In this document: one piece after another, positions 1-8,570 of the stretch
Layout: the number at the start of each line of letters is the position of its first letter
Position numbering within the stretch: the stretch's first letter is position 1
From: Bacteroidota bacterium
GTDB lineage: Bacteria > Bacteroidota > Bacteroidia > JAHEXY01
DNA: 64,000 nt
Assembly (NCBI GenBank): GCA_023251875.1
Contig: JAHEXY010000001.1
Location: 496,001 to 560,000 of the forward strand
Direction: 5' to 3'
Program-made: the position numbers and the translations under genes
The notes under the pieces: model-generated
Database searches by the model: none
Seen by the model: the letters and a program-made list of their open reading frames with translations, nothing else
What the model was told of the DNA's origin: nothing

Positions 1-2561
1 CCCACACCACCTGTAGTAGCTGAATTACCCAATGTTTCCCACTGGCTTGTAGCTGAATTATAATGAGAAACAACCAAATTAGATAGGTCATTAATACCAT
101 GAGCAGAGGCATCGTCCCAAAATAAAGTTACTTTAGAAGTTCCTGTTCCTGTAACACGGCTAAGTGTCCAATATTCTATTGTACTGATATTGGCAATAGC
201 AGTTTCTTTATGTGTAACATCCGTATAAGCTTGCTTTTTATATTCTGCTTCAAAGGTAGAATTTGATGAAGGTGCAGTAATTCCAATTTTTGCCAAGTTT
301 GTTCCATTACCTACCATAAAAGTAAATGCTGCATTTCCGGTTTTTCGTAAAGGTCCAATCACATGACTACTTGCAGAACCACCTGAAAGAGATCCTCCGG
401 AAGCAACTTCTAAATAATTGGTAGATGTAGTTTGAATTCTCCCATTCGTAAGCGTAAGTGTTCCATTTACAGATACACTTCCTTCCATTGTTAATTGTGG
501 TGACGATGAGGAACTATTATTAATAGTTAAATTTTGATACGTAAATCCGTCTGTACCCGAACCTGCATTTTTAGCCAGTATTTGTGATGCCACCCCATCA
601 TAATCAACCGTTGAGCTTGCCCCTGCATTTAATATTCCATATGTATTAGGAGAAGCATTGCGAAGAAAATTTTTGCCAATATGTAAAATAGAAGAAGTAT
701 TTAGCGTAATTTGTTCTCTGCTAGAAGATGTAGCTCCTTTCATATCAATGTTGCCTTTTACATCCATTACCGAACTCCCATCTAATTGAAACAATATTAA
801 ATCGGCATTTTCTGTATTGTCTAAATCAAGATCATTATAAACAGTAATTTGACCAGATGTAGCCGGATTTATAGTAAAATTACGCCCCCCTCCTTTTACA
901 ACATTAAATGTGCCGTACACAGTTAAAATTGCAGTACTATTTACATTGATAAAAAAATCACGGTTATTGGTAAGGTTGGTAGTAAAACTTCTAGTAGTAT
1001 AGGGCCCCGATATCGGACCTATCTTAATAGTAGAAGAGTTATTCATAGTAATGGTAAAATCATTATTGGTTTGGTTGGTACAGTTTAAAGTAATGTTTGC
1101 ACTACTATCAACGGTAATGCCAGCTGTATTACTCATTGTAATTTTACCCGAATTATTTCCATTGGAATCTCCATAAGTAAGGGTCATGTTTTTATGAAAA
1201 ATAAAATCTGCATCTTCTGCCAAATAAATTTGCATATCCGCCCCATCATTTTTACTCACAATAAAATTTCCATCTACTCTCAATTGCGCATCAGCGGCTG
1301 AACCATTAGCATTCTGATTTAAATGTATCTGCAAATGATTCGATCCATTTTGTGTAAAAGTCATGTTGCCATAAACATTCATAGCGGCATCTCTATCCAT
1401 TTCAAGTTTAAGAATTTCACCCTCGATCATGGTAAACGAACAACTTTTTGCAAGCAAGCCATTATTTATGCCCATATTAAATTGCGAAGTGTTATCCATA
1501 TCAATAATCATATCACAATTACTACGGGTAACTTCATTCATGGTAGCTGAAGTATTACCACTTACAGTTATTTTACTAGTATTGGCTAATGCAATTGTAA
1601 AATCACTATTATTAGCTGATGCGGATGCACAGGTAAAAGAAAAATCTCCTCCCACCTTTACTTCTGCACTGTTTGATAAATCAAGGGTTACATCTTCGGC
1701 ATTATTTTTATCAATAGTAAAACTACCATCCACTTTAAAATTCTCTGTTCCTGAATTGTTCGACATGCTGATCAAGAAATTTTGTCCACCATCAATATCT
1801 GCTAATAAATTACCTGCAGTATAAAATTTGGAACCACTATCCATCACATACTGAAAATCTCCTGCCCCATTCATGTCAATTGTTACACCCGATGTTGCAT
1901 TTATTTGTGACGTATTACTTTGGCTAATTACAAAATGATTTCCGGCATCCATCCTAAACAATGCAGTTCCTGTAACATTAATAACGGAAGCATCTACCAT
2001 TAAAATTTCTTCATTGCCTTCAGAACCTGAGGCATTTAAATAATTAAAAATAAAACTGCCATCAACATTCAATGTTGTGCTGTTTGACATGTTTAATCTT
2101 AACAGTTGCGATTTAGAATTAGCCGCAACTCTTTCAAAAGTTACATTGCCTTGAACATGAACAATAGAGCTATTTTGAGAAAGAATGAATTCCACATTTT
2201 TATTTACGTTTTCTGCTTTTACCCATACATTACCACCCACCGTTAAAGTATGCCCGCCCATTACTTGCAACGAAGATGCAGCACCACTTGCATTGGTTAT
2301 ACTTAATTTTGAAATGGTAATATCAGCCGTTGATAGGGTTACGGCTTTTCCATCAATTACTACGCTATCTGAACTCGAGGGGATACATCCGCATGATGCA
2401 CCACTATTACTAATAGTTGACCAAGTAGCAGTATTGGACCAGTCTCCTGCAGCACAAGCGTATATAGTAGAAGCATGCGTGGAAATAGATGCAATAAAAA
2501 AATACCCTTTTATTGCATAAAAGATAAATTGACAGAAAGAGTGTATACCTTTGTTTCGCAT
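1..2561 (-). CDS. Large secreted repeat protein, beta-solenoid-like (5' part, runs off left edge)
   Basis: Reading the minus strand from an ATG at 2561, I checked every codon to the window edge and found no stop in 853 codons. The first in-frame upstream stop lies five codons before this ATG, so the start is well bounded. Residues 1-35 look like a long signal peptide; a mature start around ACAAGDWSNTATW is typical of Bacteroidota exported proteins. The rest consists of about 17 imperfect units of 35-45 residues following the pattern F-x-I-x-[LM]-x-N-x-[ST]-x-[IL]-x-V-x-G, for example near DFTITMNNSSTIKI and NFTINPATSGQITV. Alternating hydrophobic residues of this kind suggest a right-handed beta-solenoid. 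Around residue 740 onward the pattern changes to a globular region. A T9SS C-terminal sorting domain is expected beyond the window but cannot be seen. Function unknown; surface adhesin or structural protein is an inference. Confidence 0.85.
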   Translation of the reverse strand, partial: MRNKGIHSFCQFIFYAIKGYFFIASISTHASTIYACAAGDWSNTATWSTISNSGASCGCIPSSSDSVVIDGKAVTLSTADITISKLSITNASGAASSLQVMGGHTLTVGGNVWVKAENVNKNVEFILSQNSSIVHVQGNVTFERVAANSKSQLLRLNMSNSTTLNVDGSFIFNYLNASGSEGNEEILMVDASVINVTGTALFRMDAGNHFVISQSNTSQINATSGVTIDMNGAGDFQYVMDSGSKFYTAGNLLADIDGGQNFLISMSNNSGTENFKVDGSFTIDKNNAEDVTLDLSNSAEVKVGGDFSFTCASASANNSDFTIALANTSKITVSGNTSATMNEVTRSNCDMIIDMDNTSQFNMGINNGLLAKSCSFTMIEGEILKLEMDRDAAMNVYGNMTFTQNGSNHLQIHLNQNANGSAADAQLRVDGNFIVSKNDGADMQIYLAEDADFIFHKNMTLTYGDSNGNNSGKITMSNTAGITVDSSANITLNCTNQTNNDFTITMNNSSTIKIGPISGPYTTRSFTTNLTNNRDFFINVNSTAILTVYGTFNVVKGGGRNFTINPATSGQITVYNDLDLDNTENADLILFQLDGSSVMDVKGNIDMKGATSSSREQITLNTSSILHIGKNFLRNASPNTYGILNAGASSTVDYDGVASQILAKNAGSGTDGFTYQNLTINNSSSSSPQLTMEGSVSVNGTLTLTNGRIQTTSTNYLEVASGGSLSGGSASSHVIGPLRKTGNAAFTFMVGNGTNLAKIGITAPSSNSTFEAEYKKQAYTDVTHKETAIANISTIEYWTLSRVTGTGTSKVTLFWDDASAHGINDLSNLVVSHYNSATSQWETLGNSATTGGV
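2546..2553 (+). promoter_or_regulatory. Bacteroidota -7 promoter element (TACCTTTG)
   Basis: TACCTTTG is an exact match to the Bacteroidota -7 consensus TAnnTTTG and sits 28 bases before the ATG of the sulfatase-fold gene. No good -33 TTTG is seen at the usual spacing. It lies inside the coding start of the divergent minus-strand gene, and it favours the ATG at 2582 over an in-frame TTG at 2561. Confidence 0.45.
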
Positions 2562-2581
2562 TGTTGAGTCAACATTTATTT

Positions 2582-4507
2582 ATGGCCCATTACTTACAAA
2601 ATATTCTTACTTTATTAAAAAGAGTTTTAATTCTTACTTTTCTATTTCAAGTTTGTAGATTCCTTTTCTTTTTATTCAACTATTCTATTTTTAGCACTTT
2701 AACTTTTACATCGTTTTTTAAAATTGTTGTTATTGGAACTCGCTTTGATATTTCTGCTATAATAGCTCTTAACAGTTTATTTATTTTGCTTTCTATTTTA
2801 CCTATATCGGTATTATATACTATAAGGTATCAAAAAATACTAAAAATCATATTTTTTTCTGTTAATTTTCTTTTGCTGCTCAGTAATTGTGTAGACTTTG
2901 AGTACTTTAAATTTATCTTAAAAAGATCATCCATTGATTTACTCACTCTGGCTTCAACAGGTGATGACTTTACTAATTTAGCCCCCCAATTTATTAGAGA
3001 TTTTTGGTTGGCTGTATTGGTATGGATTACATTATGCATAAGCCTTGTGTTCCTTTATAATATAACGGATGGAATAACATCTCAAATGGAACAAAAAACA
3101 ATAAAAATCAGCCAATACAAACGCTCCTACACTCTTTACAAGTGGATTATCTTTCTGTTAATAAGCGGATTAAGTATTGTTGCTATTCGTGGAGGACTAC
3201 AACTTAGGCCCATTACAATTATAACGGCAGGAGAATCCGTATCGCCCGAAAATATTCCATTGGTCATTAACACTCCTTTTTCAATGATGAAATCATTGGG
3301 AAGTTCCCTATTAAGTGAACGCAATTATTTTGATGAGCAAGAATTGAAAAAAGTTTATTCATCTTACCATTCAGCAAAAATTGATTCAATTCCATTTAAA
3401 AGATTAAATGTAGTGGTGATTATAATGGAAAGTTTTTCGAAAGAATACATAGGCTCTCTTAACGCAAATGAAGGCTACACACCATTTTTAGATTCATTGA
3501 TAAAACAAAGTTTAGTTTTCGATCATGCCTTTGCCAATGGAAGAAAGTCGATAGAGGGTATTCCGGCAGTTACGGCATCTCTGCCACAATTGATGACATC
3601 GCCCTATATTTTATCTTCTTATTCAGCAAATAAAATTAATAGTTTGGCTAGTATACTAAGAGAAAAAGGCTATAAAACGGCTTTTTACCATGGAGGCAAT
3701 AATGGCACCATGGGTTTTGATGCATTTAGTCGCATGGCTGGTTTTGAACATTATGTGGGAAGAAAAGAATACGGTAAAGAAGATGGCTTTGATGGCAATT
3801 GGGGCATTTTTGATGAAAATTTCTTTCAATTTTTTTCACAAAGTTTGAGTAATACACCAGAACCATTTTTAGGCTGTATTTTCTCCTTATCGTCTCACCA
3901 TCCTTATACCATACCAGAAAAATATACAGGCAAATTTAAAAAAGGGACTTTGCCCATTCATGAAAGTATTCAATATGCCGATTATGCATTGAAAAAATTC
4001 TTTGAAACAGCATCTCATAGTCCGTGGTTTGATAGTACCTTATTTGTAATTACGGCCGATCATACCTCTTTGGCCGAAGCCCCTTACTATGTAAACAACG
4101 TAGGCAGGTATGCAGTACCCATAATTTTTTATCAACACAACAGTACTTTAAAAGGCATGAATCATACTGTTATTGAACAAACCGATATTATGCCATCTGT
4201 ATTGGATTATCTTTCTTATAAGGATCCTTTTTTTGCTTACGGAAAAAGTGCATTTGATACAGCTGCCCAACATTATGCAGTTAGTTTTTTAAATGATACT
4301 TATCAAATTATATCCGACCAATATGTGCTAGAATTTGATGGAAGCAAATCTATTAGTTTGTTTAATTACGAAACCGACACAAAACTTCAAAATAATATAT
4401 TAGATAAAGAGCCAAAAATTACGCAGCAATTAGAAACGCAATTAAAAGGCGAAATTCAAGATTTTAATTACAGGATGATGCATAATAGGATGTGTGAGGT
4501 AGAGTGA
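2582..4507 (+). CDS. LtaS-like sulfatase-fold membrane enzyme (phosphoglycerol transferase family)
   Basis: A 641-residue protein with about five hydrophobic N-terminal segments (roughly residues 10-200), followed by an extracytoplasmic alkaline-phosphatase/sulfatase-superfamily domain. Family motifs are visible: VVVIIMESFSKEYIG for the first metal site, the short GRKSIEGIPA segment that holds the catalytic nucleophile, and TADHTS (Asp493, His494) for metal binding. The nucleophile position appears to be Ser323, where Gram-positive LtaS has Thr. Homologues transfer phosphoglycerol or phosphoethanolamine to envelope glycans or lipids; the substrate here is unknown. The ATG at 2582 is chosen over an in-frame TTG at 2561 because a -7 element at 2546-2553 would leave the TTG almost leaderless. 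It is divergent from the repeat protein, with only 20 bases between starts, and is followed by a hairpin and a tRNA gene. Confidence 0.85.
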   Translation: MAHYLQNILTLLKRVLILTFLFQVCRFLFFLFNYSIFSTLTFTSFFKIVVIGTRFDISAIIALNSLFILLSILPISVLYTIRYQKILKIIFFSVNFLLLLSNCVDFEYFKFILKRSSIDLLTLASTGDDFTNLAPQFIRDFWLAVLVWITLCISLVFLYNITDGITSQMEQKTIKISQYKRSYTLYKWIIFLLISGLSIVAIRGGLQLRPITIITAGESVSPENIPLVINTPFSMMKSLGSSLLSERNYFDEQELKKVYSSYHSAKIDSIPFKRLNVVVIIMESFSKEYIGSLNANEGYTPFLDSLIKQSLVFDHAFANGRKSIEGIPAVTASLPQLMTSPYILSSYSANKINSLASILREKGYKTAFYHGGNNGTMGFDAFSRMAGFEHYVGRKEYGKEDGFDGNWGIFDENFFQFFSQSLSNTPEPFLGCIFSLSSHHPYTIPEKYTGKFKKGTLPIHESIQYADYALKKFFETASHSPWFDSTLFVITADHTSLAEAPYYVNNVGRYAVPIIFYQHNSTLKGMNHTVIEQTDIMPSVLDYLSYKDPFFAYGKSAFDTAAQHYAVSFLNDTYQIISDQYVLEFDGSKSISLFNYETDTKLQNNILDKEPKITQQLETQLKGEIQDFNYRMMHNRMCEVE

Positions 4508-4525
4508 GCTTGCTCAAATAAAAAA

Positions 4526-4550
4526 TCCCACACTTTTAATAAGTGTAGGA
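4526..4550. terminator. Hairpin between sulfatase gene and tRNA-Asn
   Basis: TCCCACACTT and AAGTGTAGGA pair with one mismatch around a 5-base loop, flanked on the left by a run of A. It sits between the stop of the plus-strand gene (4507) and the 3' end of the minus-strand tRNA (4558), so it could terminate both transcripts. Confidence 0.6.
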
Positions 4551-4557
4551 TTGAGTG

Positions 4558-4631
4558 CTCCCCCTCAAGGACTTGAACCTTGGACCCCATGATTAACAGT
4601 CATGTGCTCTAACCAGCTGAGCTAAGGAGGA
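4558..4631 (-). tRNA. tRNA-Asn (anticodon GTT)
   Basis: A 74-base cloverleaf reads on the minus strand. The acceptor stem TCCTCCT pairs with AGGGGGA (one G-T), the D arm is GCTC...GAGC, the anticodon stem CATGA/TCATG encloses the loop CTGTTAA with anticodon GTT, the T arm is CAAGG/CCTTG around TTCAAGT, and the discriminator is G. CCA is not encoded. Confidence 0.95.
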
Positions 4632-4672
4632 ATTTAGTAGCATAAATAAATTTACCCTACTATAATTTGATG

Positions 4673-4680
4673 CAAAAATA
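4673..4680 (-). promoter_or_regulatory. Probable -7 element for tRNA-Asn
   Basis: On the minus strand this reads TATTTTTG, matching TAnnTTTG. It is 42 bases upstream of the mature tRNA 5' end, which would give a leader of about 36 bases. No clear -33 box was found. Confidence 0.4.
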
Positions 4681-4703
4681 ATGAATTAATCGAAATATAC
4701 AAT

Positions 4704-4711
4704 TATCTTTG
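4704..4711 (+). promoter_or_regulatory. -7 promoter element for the PfkB kinase gene
   Basis: TATCTTTG matches the Bacteroidota TAnnTTTG consensus and lies 36 bases before the kinase ATG at 4748. The -33 region is not a clear match. Confidence 0.45.
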
Positions 4712-4747
4712 CAGCCGATTTAAATAAATACAATTTATAAAATTACT

Positions 4748-5674
4748 ATGAGTCTATTAATTGTTGGTACCGTTGCCTTTGATGCACTTGAAACTCCATT
4801 CGGAAAAACAGATAAAATTTTAGGCGGAGCTGCAACATATATTGGCTTATCAGCTTCGTATTTTACTAAGAAATCAAATTTAGTATCTGTGGTAGGCGGA
4901 GATTTTCCTCAAGAAAATATTGATCTTTTAAATAAACATAATATTAATACCAAAGGCTTGCAAATTAAAGCGGATGGGAAAACATTCTTTTGGTCGGGCA
5001 AATACCATACAGATATGAATACCCGTGATAGCTTGGTTACCGAACTTAATGTATTAGCAGATTTTGATCCTATTGTACCTGATGAATACCAAGATTGTGA
5101 ATTTTTAATGCTTGGCAATTTAGTTCCTACAGTACAAATGAAAGTATTGAATCAGCTAAAAACACGTCCTAAATTAGTAGTAATGGATACTATGAATTTT
5201 TGGATGGATGTTGATATGGAAAATCTTTTAAAAACAATTGCAAAAGTAGATGTGCTTACTATAAATGATTCAGAAGCTCGCCAATTATCCGGTGAATATT
5301 CTTTACAAAAGGCTGCAAAAAAAATATTGGCTATGGGCCCCAACTATTTAATTATTAAAAAAGGCGAGCACGGAGCTTTATTGTTTAACAAAGATCAAGT
5401 GTTTTTTGCCCCAGCACTTCCATTAGAAGAAGTTTTTGATCCAACCGGTGCAGGCGATACATTTGCAGGTGGATTTATTGGATACCTTGCCGAAACACGT
5501 GATTTATCTTTTGAAAATATGAAAAGAGCAGTAATATATGGTTCTGCAATGGCATCATTCTGTGTTGAAAAATTTGGAACCGAAAGATTAATAGGATTAT
5601 CAAGAGAAGATGTTGAAACTAGAATTCAACAATTTGTTGATCTTGTTCAAGTTGATATCTCACTCGTATATTAA
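4748..5674 (+). CDS. PfkB/ribokinase-family sugar kinase
   Basis: A 308-residue cytoplasmic kinase with the ribokinase fold. The N-terminal substrate-binding region has the GG motif (LGGAATYIGLSAS, residues 25-37). The second PfkB signature, DPTGAGDTFAGGFIG, begins at residue 231; it contains the anion-hole GAGD and the catalytic base Asp237. NDSEARQL (173-180) is the usual conserved segment before the ATP site. Length is normal for the family. Members phosphorylate ribose, fructose, adenosine or similar sugars; I cannot tell the substrate. It stands 78 bases upstream of acpP on the same strand and may be co-transcribed. Confidence 0.88.
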   Translation: MSLLIVGTVAFDALETPFGKTDKILGGAATYIGLSASYFTKKSNLVSVVGGDFPQENIDLLNKHNINTKGLQIKADGKTFFWSGKYHTDMNTRDSLVTELNVLADFDPIVPDEYQDCEFLMLGNLVPTVQMKVLNQLKTRPKLVVMDTMNFWMDVDMENLLKTIAKVDVLTINDSEARQLSGEYSLQKAAKKILAMGPNYLIIKKGEHGALLFNKDQVFFAPALPLEEVFDPTGAGDTFAGGFIGYLAETRDLSFENMKRAVIYGSAMASFCVEKFGTERLIGLSREDVETRIQQFVDLVQVDISLVY

Positions 5675-5752
5675 AAATCATATTACTTGAATTATAAATA
5701 ATTAATTCAGACATTTGCAACCGGTTTAATAACCCTAAAAACATTTATAACT

Positions 5753-5989
5753 ATGTCAGACGTAGCCGCAAGAGTAAAAGCAATCATTGTTGATAAATTA
5801 GGAGTAGACGAAAGTGAAGTTACCCCCCAAGCTAGCTTTACCAACGATTTAGGAGCAGACTCTCTTGATACAGTAGAACTCATTATGGAGTTTGAAAAAG
5901 AATTCAACATTGCCATTCCGGATGATCAAGCTGAAAAAATTGGTACCGTTGGCGAAGCCGTTTCTTATATAGAAGGCAATCTTAAGTAA
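5753..5989 (+). CDS. acpP: Acyl carrier protein
   Basis: A 78-residue acidic protein with the canonical phosphopantetheine attachment motif [10 protein letters not shown]; Ser37 is the modified residue. Length and the four-helix pattern match AcpP. It carries growing acyl chains for type II fatty-acid synthesis in the cytoplasm. It is followed 21 bases later by fabF and then rnc, an order conserved in Bacteroidota and many other bacteria. Confidence 0.97.
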   Translation: MSDVAARVKAIIVDKLGVDESEVTPQASFTNDLGADSLDTVELIMEFEKEFNIAIPDDQAEKIGTVGEAVSYIEGNLK

Positions 5990-6010
5990 TCTTTCTTAGA
6001 TTTTTTTATT

Positions 6011-7264
6011 ATGCGATTAAGACGCGTTGTAGTAACAGGTCTTGGTGCTATTACTCCTTTAGGAAATTCTGTACCTGAATTTTGGCAGAATATTTTAACT
6101 GGTGTTAGTGGCGCAGGGCCTATTACCCAGTTTGATGTTTCTAAATTTAAAACCCACTTTGCTTGCGAAGTAAAAGGATATGATCCTTTGGCCTATTTTG
6201 AGAAAAAAGATGCTAGAAAATTAGATCTATTTACCCAATATGCTGTTTCTGTTGCAGTACAAGCGGTTGAAGATTCAAAAATTGATCTTACGACCATTAA
6301 TAAAGATAGAGCTGGTGTAATTTGGGGTTCTGGTATTGGTGGCGCCAATACTTTTTTTGAAGAAAGTAACAATTATGCTAAAGGTGATGGAACACCTAGA
6401 ATCAATCCTTTCTTTATTCCTAAAATGATTGTTGATATTGCTTCTGGGCAAATATCTATTCGATATGGCTTTAGAGGAGTCAATTTTACTACTGTTTCTG
6501 CCTGTGCTTCATCAACCAATGCTTTAATAGACGCTTTCAATTATATCCGATTAAATAAAGTTGATTACGTAATTTCAGGAGGATCTGAATCTGTTATCAA
6601 TCCAATTTGTATTGGTGGATTTAATGCTATGCATGCTTTGTCTGAAAGAAACGATTCTCCTCATACAGCATCAAGACCATTTGATTTAGATAGAGACGGA
6701 TTTGTAATTGGAGAGGGCGGTGGAGCCATTATTTTAGAAGAGTACGAACACGCAAAAAAACGTGGTGCAAAAATATATGCTGAATTAGTAGGCGGAGGCA
6801 TGTCGGCCGATGCACATCATATTACCGCCCCTCATCCAGAAGGATTGGGTGCTATTAATGTAATGAAAAATGCATTGGAAGATGCTAATTTACAAGCTAC
6901 AGATATTGATTACATTAATGTACATGGAACCTCTACTCCACTTGGAGATATTAGTGAATCAAAAGCAATATTGAGTGTATTTGGTGAGCATGCTTATAAA
7001 CTCAATATAAGTTCAACAAAATCTATGACGGGCCACCTATTGGGTGCAGCCGGTGCTATAGAAGCAATGGTAAGTATACTTTCGGTGGTAAATGATGTTG
7101 TACCCCCTACGATCAACCATTTTACCGATGATCCACAAATTGATAACCGTTTGAACTTAACTTTTAATACCGCGCAAAAACGCAACGTTAATGTAGCACT
7201 AAGCAATACCTTTGGCTTTGGTGGACATAATGCTACTGTAATATTTAAAAAATTTAAGGATTAG
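6011..7264 (+). CDS. fabF: 3-oxoacyl-[acyl-carrier-protein] synthase II
   Basis: A 417-residue condensing enzyme of the thiolase fold that elongates acyl-ACP with malonyl-ACP. The Cys-His-His catalytic set is present: Cys165 in TVSACASS, His305 in NVHGTSTPLGD, His342 in MTGHLLGAAGA. FGFGGHNA near the C-terminus is also typical. Full length for FabF. It lies directly downstream of acpP and eight bases before rnc, consistent with one operon. Confidence 0.97.
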   Translation: MRLRRVVVTGLGAITPLGNSVPEFWQNILTGVSGAGPITQFDVSKFKTHFACEVKGYDPLAYFEKKDARKLDLFTQYAVSVAVQAVEDSKIDLTTINKDRAGVIWGSGIGGANTFFEESNNYAKGDGTPRINPFFIPKMIVDIASGQISIRYGFRGVNFTTVSACASSTNALIDAFNYIRLNKVDYVISGGSESVINPICIGGFNAMHALSERNDSPHTASRPFDLDRDGFVIGEGGGAIILEEYEHAKKRGAKIYAELVGGGMSADAHHITAPHPEGLGAINVMKNALEDANLQATDIDYINVHGTSTPLGDISESKAILSVFGEHAYKLNISSTKSMTGHLLGAAGAIEAMVSILSVVNDVVPPTINHFTDDPQIDNRLNLTFNTAQKRNVNVALSNTFGFGGHNATVIFKKFKD

Positions 7265-7272
7265 TAATTATT

Positions 7273-7995
7273 GTGCTGAAGTATCTTCTTGTTCATTTTT
7301 CTAAAGAAAAAAAACTTTATTTTCAAATTCACCAATTATTTGGATTTTGGCCTTCTAATATTTCTTTATATAAGCTTGCATTAAAGCATAAATCAATGTC
7401 TTTAGAAACTTCAAATGGATTAAAACATTCAAATGAAAGATTAGAATTTTTAGGAGATGCCATATTAAGTGCTGTTGTTGCTGAAAATTTATACAAAACC
7501 TATCCCTACAAAAATGAAGGTTTCATGAGCGAAATGCGTTCAAAGATGGTAAGTAAAACACAGCTCCATTTTTTGGCCGTAAAAATGGGCGTTGATAAAT
7601 TAGTAGATGCCAATGTAGATAAAACAGGAAAATCAAAAGTAGTGTGTGATGCTTTAGAGGCACTTTTAGGAGCTGCTTTTTTAGATAAAGGCTATGTCTT
7701 TACACAAAAATTAATTACTCAAAAAATTATTTCGCCCTATCTTAATTTAGACGATTTACAAACACAAATTGTGAACTACAAAAGTAAATTGATTGAATGG
7801 GCACAAAAAGAAAGAAAAAATATTCAATTTGAAACCGTTGAAGAAGTAGGCTATGGAAACAACAAGCAGTTTGTAGTGCATGTATTAATTGATGCCATTT
7901 CAAAAGGAAAAGGCCAAGCGTATTCAAAAAAAAATGCAGAACAATTAGCTGCTCAAATGGCATTTGAAGAATTAAAAATTAGTGAGGTAATATAA
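7273..7995 (+). CDS. rnc: Ribonuclease III
   Basis: A 240-residue double-strand-specific endoribonuclease that processes rRNA precursors and structured RNAs. The RNase III signature NERLEFLGDAIL is at residues 54-65, and the second metal-binding set Asp127/Glu130 is in VVCDALEALLGA. A C-terminal double-stranded RNA-binding domain follows (about 170-237, ending with KGQAYSKKNAEQLAAQMA). The start is GTG at 7273, eight bases after the fabF stop; the N-terminus is slightly extended compared with enterobacterial enzymes. Confidence 0.95.
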   Translation: MLKYLLVHFSKEKKLYFQIHQLFGFWPSNISLYKLALKHKSMSLETSNGLKHSNERLEFLGDAILSAVVAENLYKTYPYKNEGFMSEMRSKMVSKTQLHFLAVKMGVDKLVDANVDKTGKSKVVCDALEALLGAAFLDKGYVFTQKLITQKIISPYLNLDDLQTQIVNYKSKLIEWAQKERKNIQFETVEEVGYGNNKQFVVHVLIDAISKGKGQAYSKKNAEQLAAQMAFEELKISEVI

Positions 7996-8002
7996 AATTC
8001 CT

Positions 8003-8422
8003 GTGTCGAAAAAATTATTAACATTAGAATATGAATACGATTTTAATTTAATAGGCATTTCATGCCATGAAAAAGATTACCGTCTTTGTTGGCATATCAA
8101 TCAAGCATTGCATATTGATTTAATAAAGATTGATAGCCTGGAAATTTACCTTCCTAAAGAAAAAATAAAATGTTTTTTTTCTTTGTTTTTATATGAAGAT
8201 GAAGAAAACCAACGTTCCATTTACCTTTTATCCAATAGAAGTTCTTATGGTTTGTTAATACCCGAACAAAAACAAACTGATTATTTTATTATAGTTAAAG
8301 GCAGTTTTATGCAAGGAGAAAAATCCCCCTTTCTTAAAGACCTAAAAAAAATTCCAATCATTCTTGCCCTTTTCGACATTGATCCCAATAAATTAAAATC
8401 AAAAAAGAATTTAATTTTTTAA
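8003..8422 (+). CDS. IPExxxVDY family protein
   Basis: A 139-residue protein containing the name-giving motif as LIPEQKQTDYFII (about residues 89-101). This family of unknown function is known mainly from Bacteroidota and is usually found next to rnc, as here, where its GTG start lies seven bases after the rnc stop. No signal peptide or transmembrane segment is seen. The conserved position suggests co-expression with rnc; the role is not known. Confidence 0.8.
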   Translation: MSKKLLTLEYEYDFNLIGISCHEKDYRLCWHINQALHIDLIKIDSLEIYLPKEKIKCFFSLFLYEDEENQRSIYLLSNRSSYGLLIPEQKQTDYFIIVKGSFMQGEKSPFLKDLKKIPIILALFDIDPNKLKSKKNLIF

Positions 8423-8570
8423 GTACTCCTTTCATTTGTTTTTACTAAAATTATCTGATTTTCACCAAGAAATGTCTCTCATTAATTCATAAAAAAAAGA
8501 GACCTTTGTACCGTCTTTTTACATCCCCTTAAATAAAAAGATTCCCCTTAAAAATGATTTGTATTAATAA

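Noticed and set aside
1323..2520. Plus-strand open frames at 1323-1550, 1429-1824 and 2185-2520
   Set aside because: They are antisense to the continuous 853-codon minus-strand frame, which has a signal peptide and regular repeats; the plus-strand products show no protein-like pattern.
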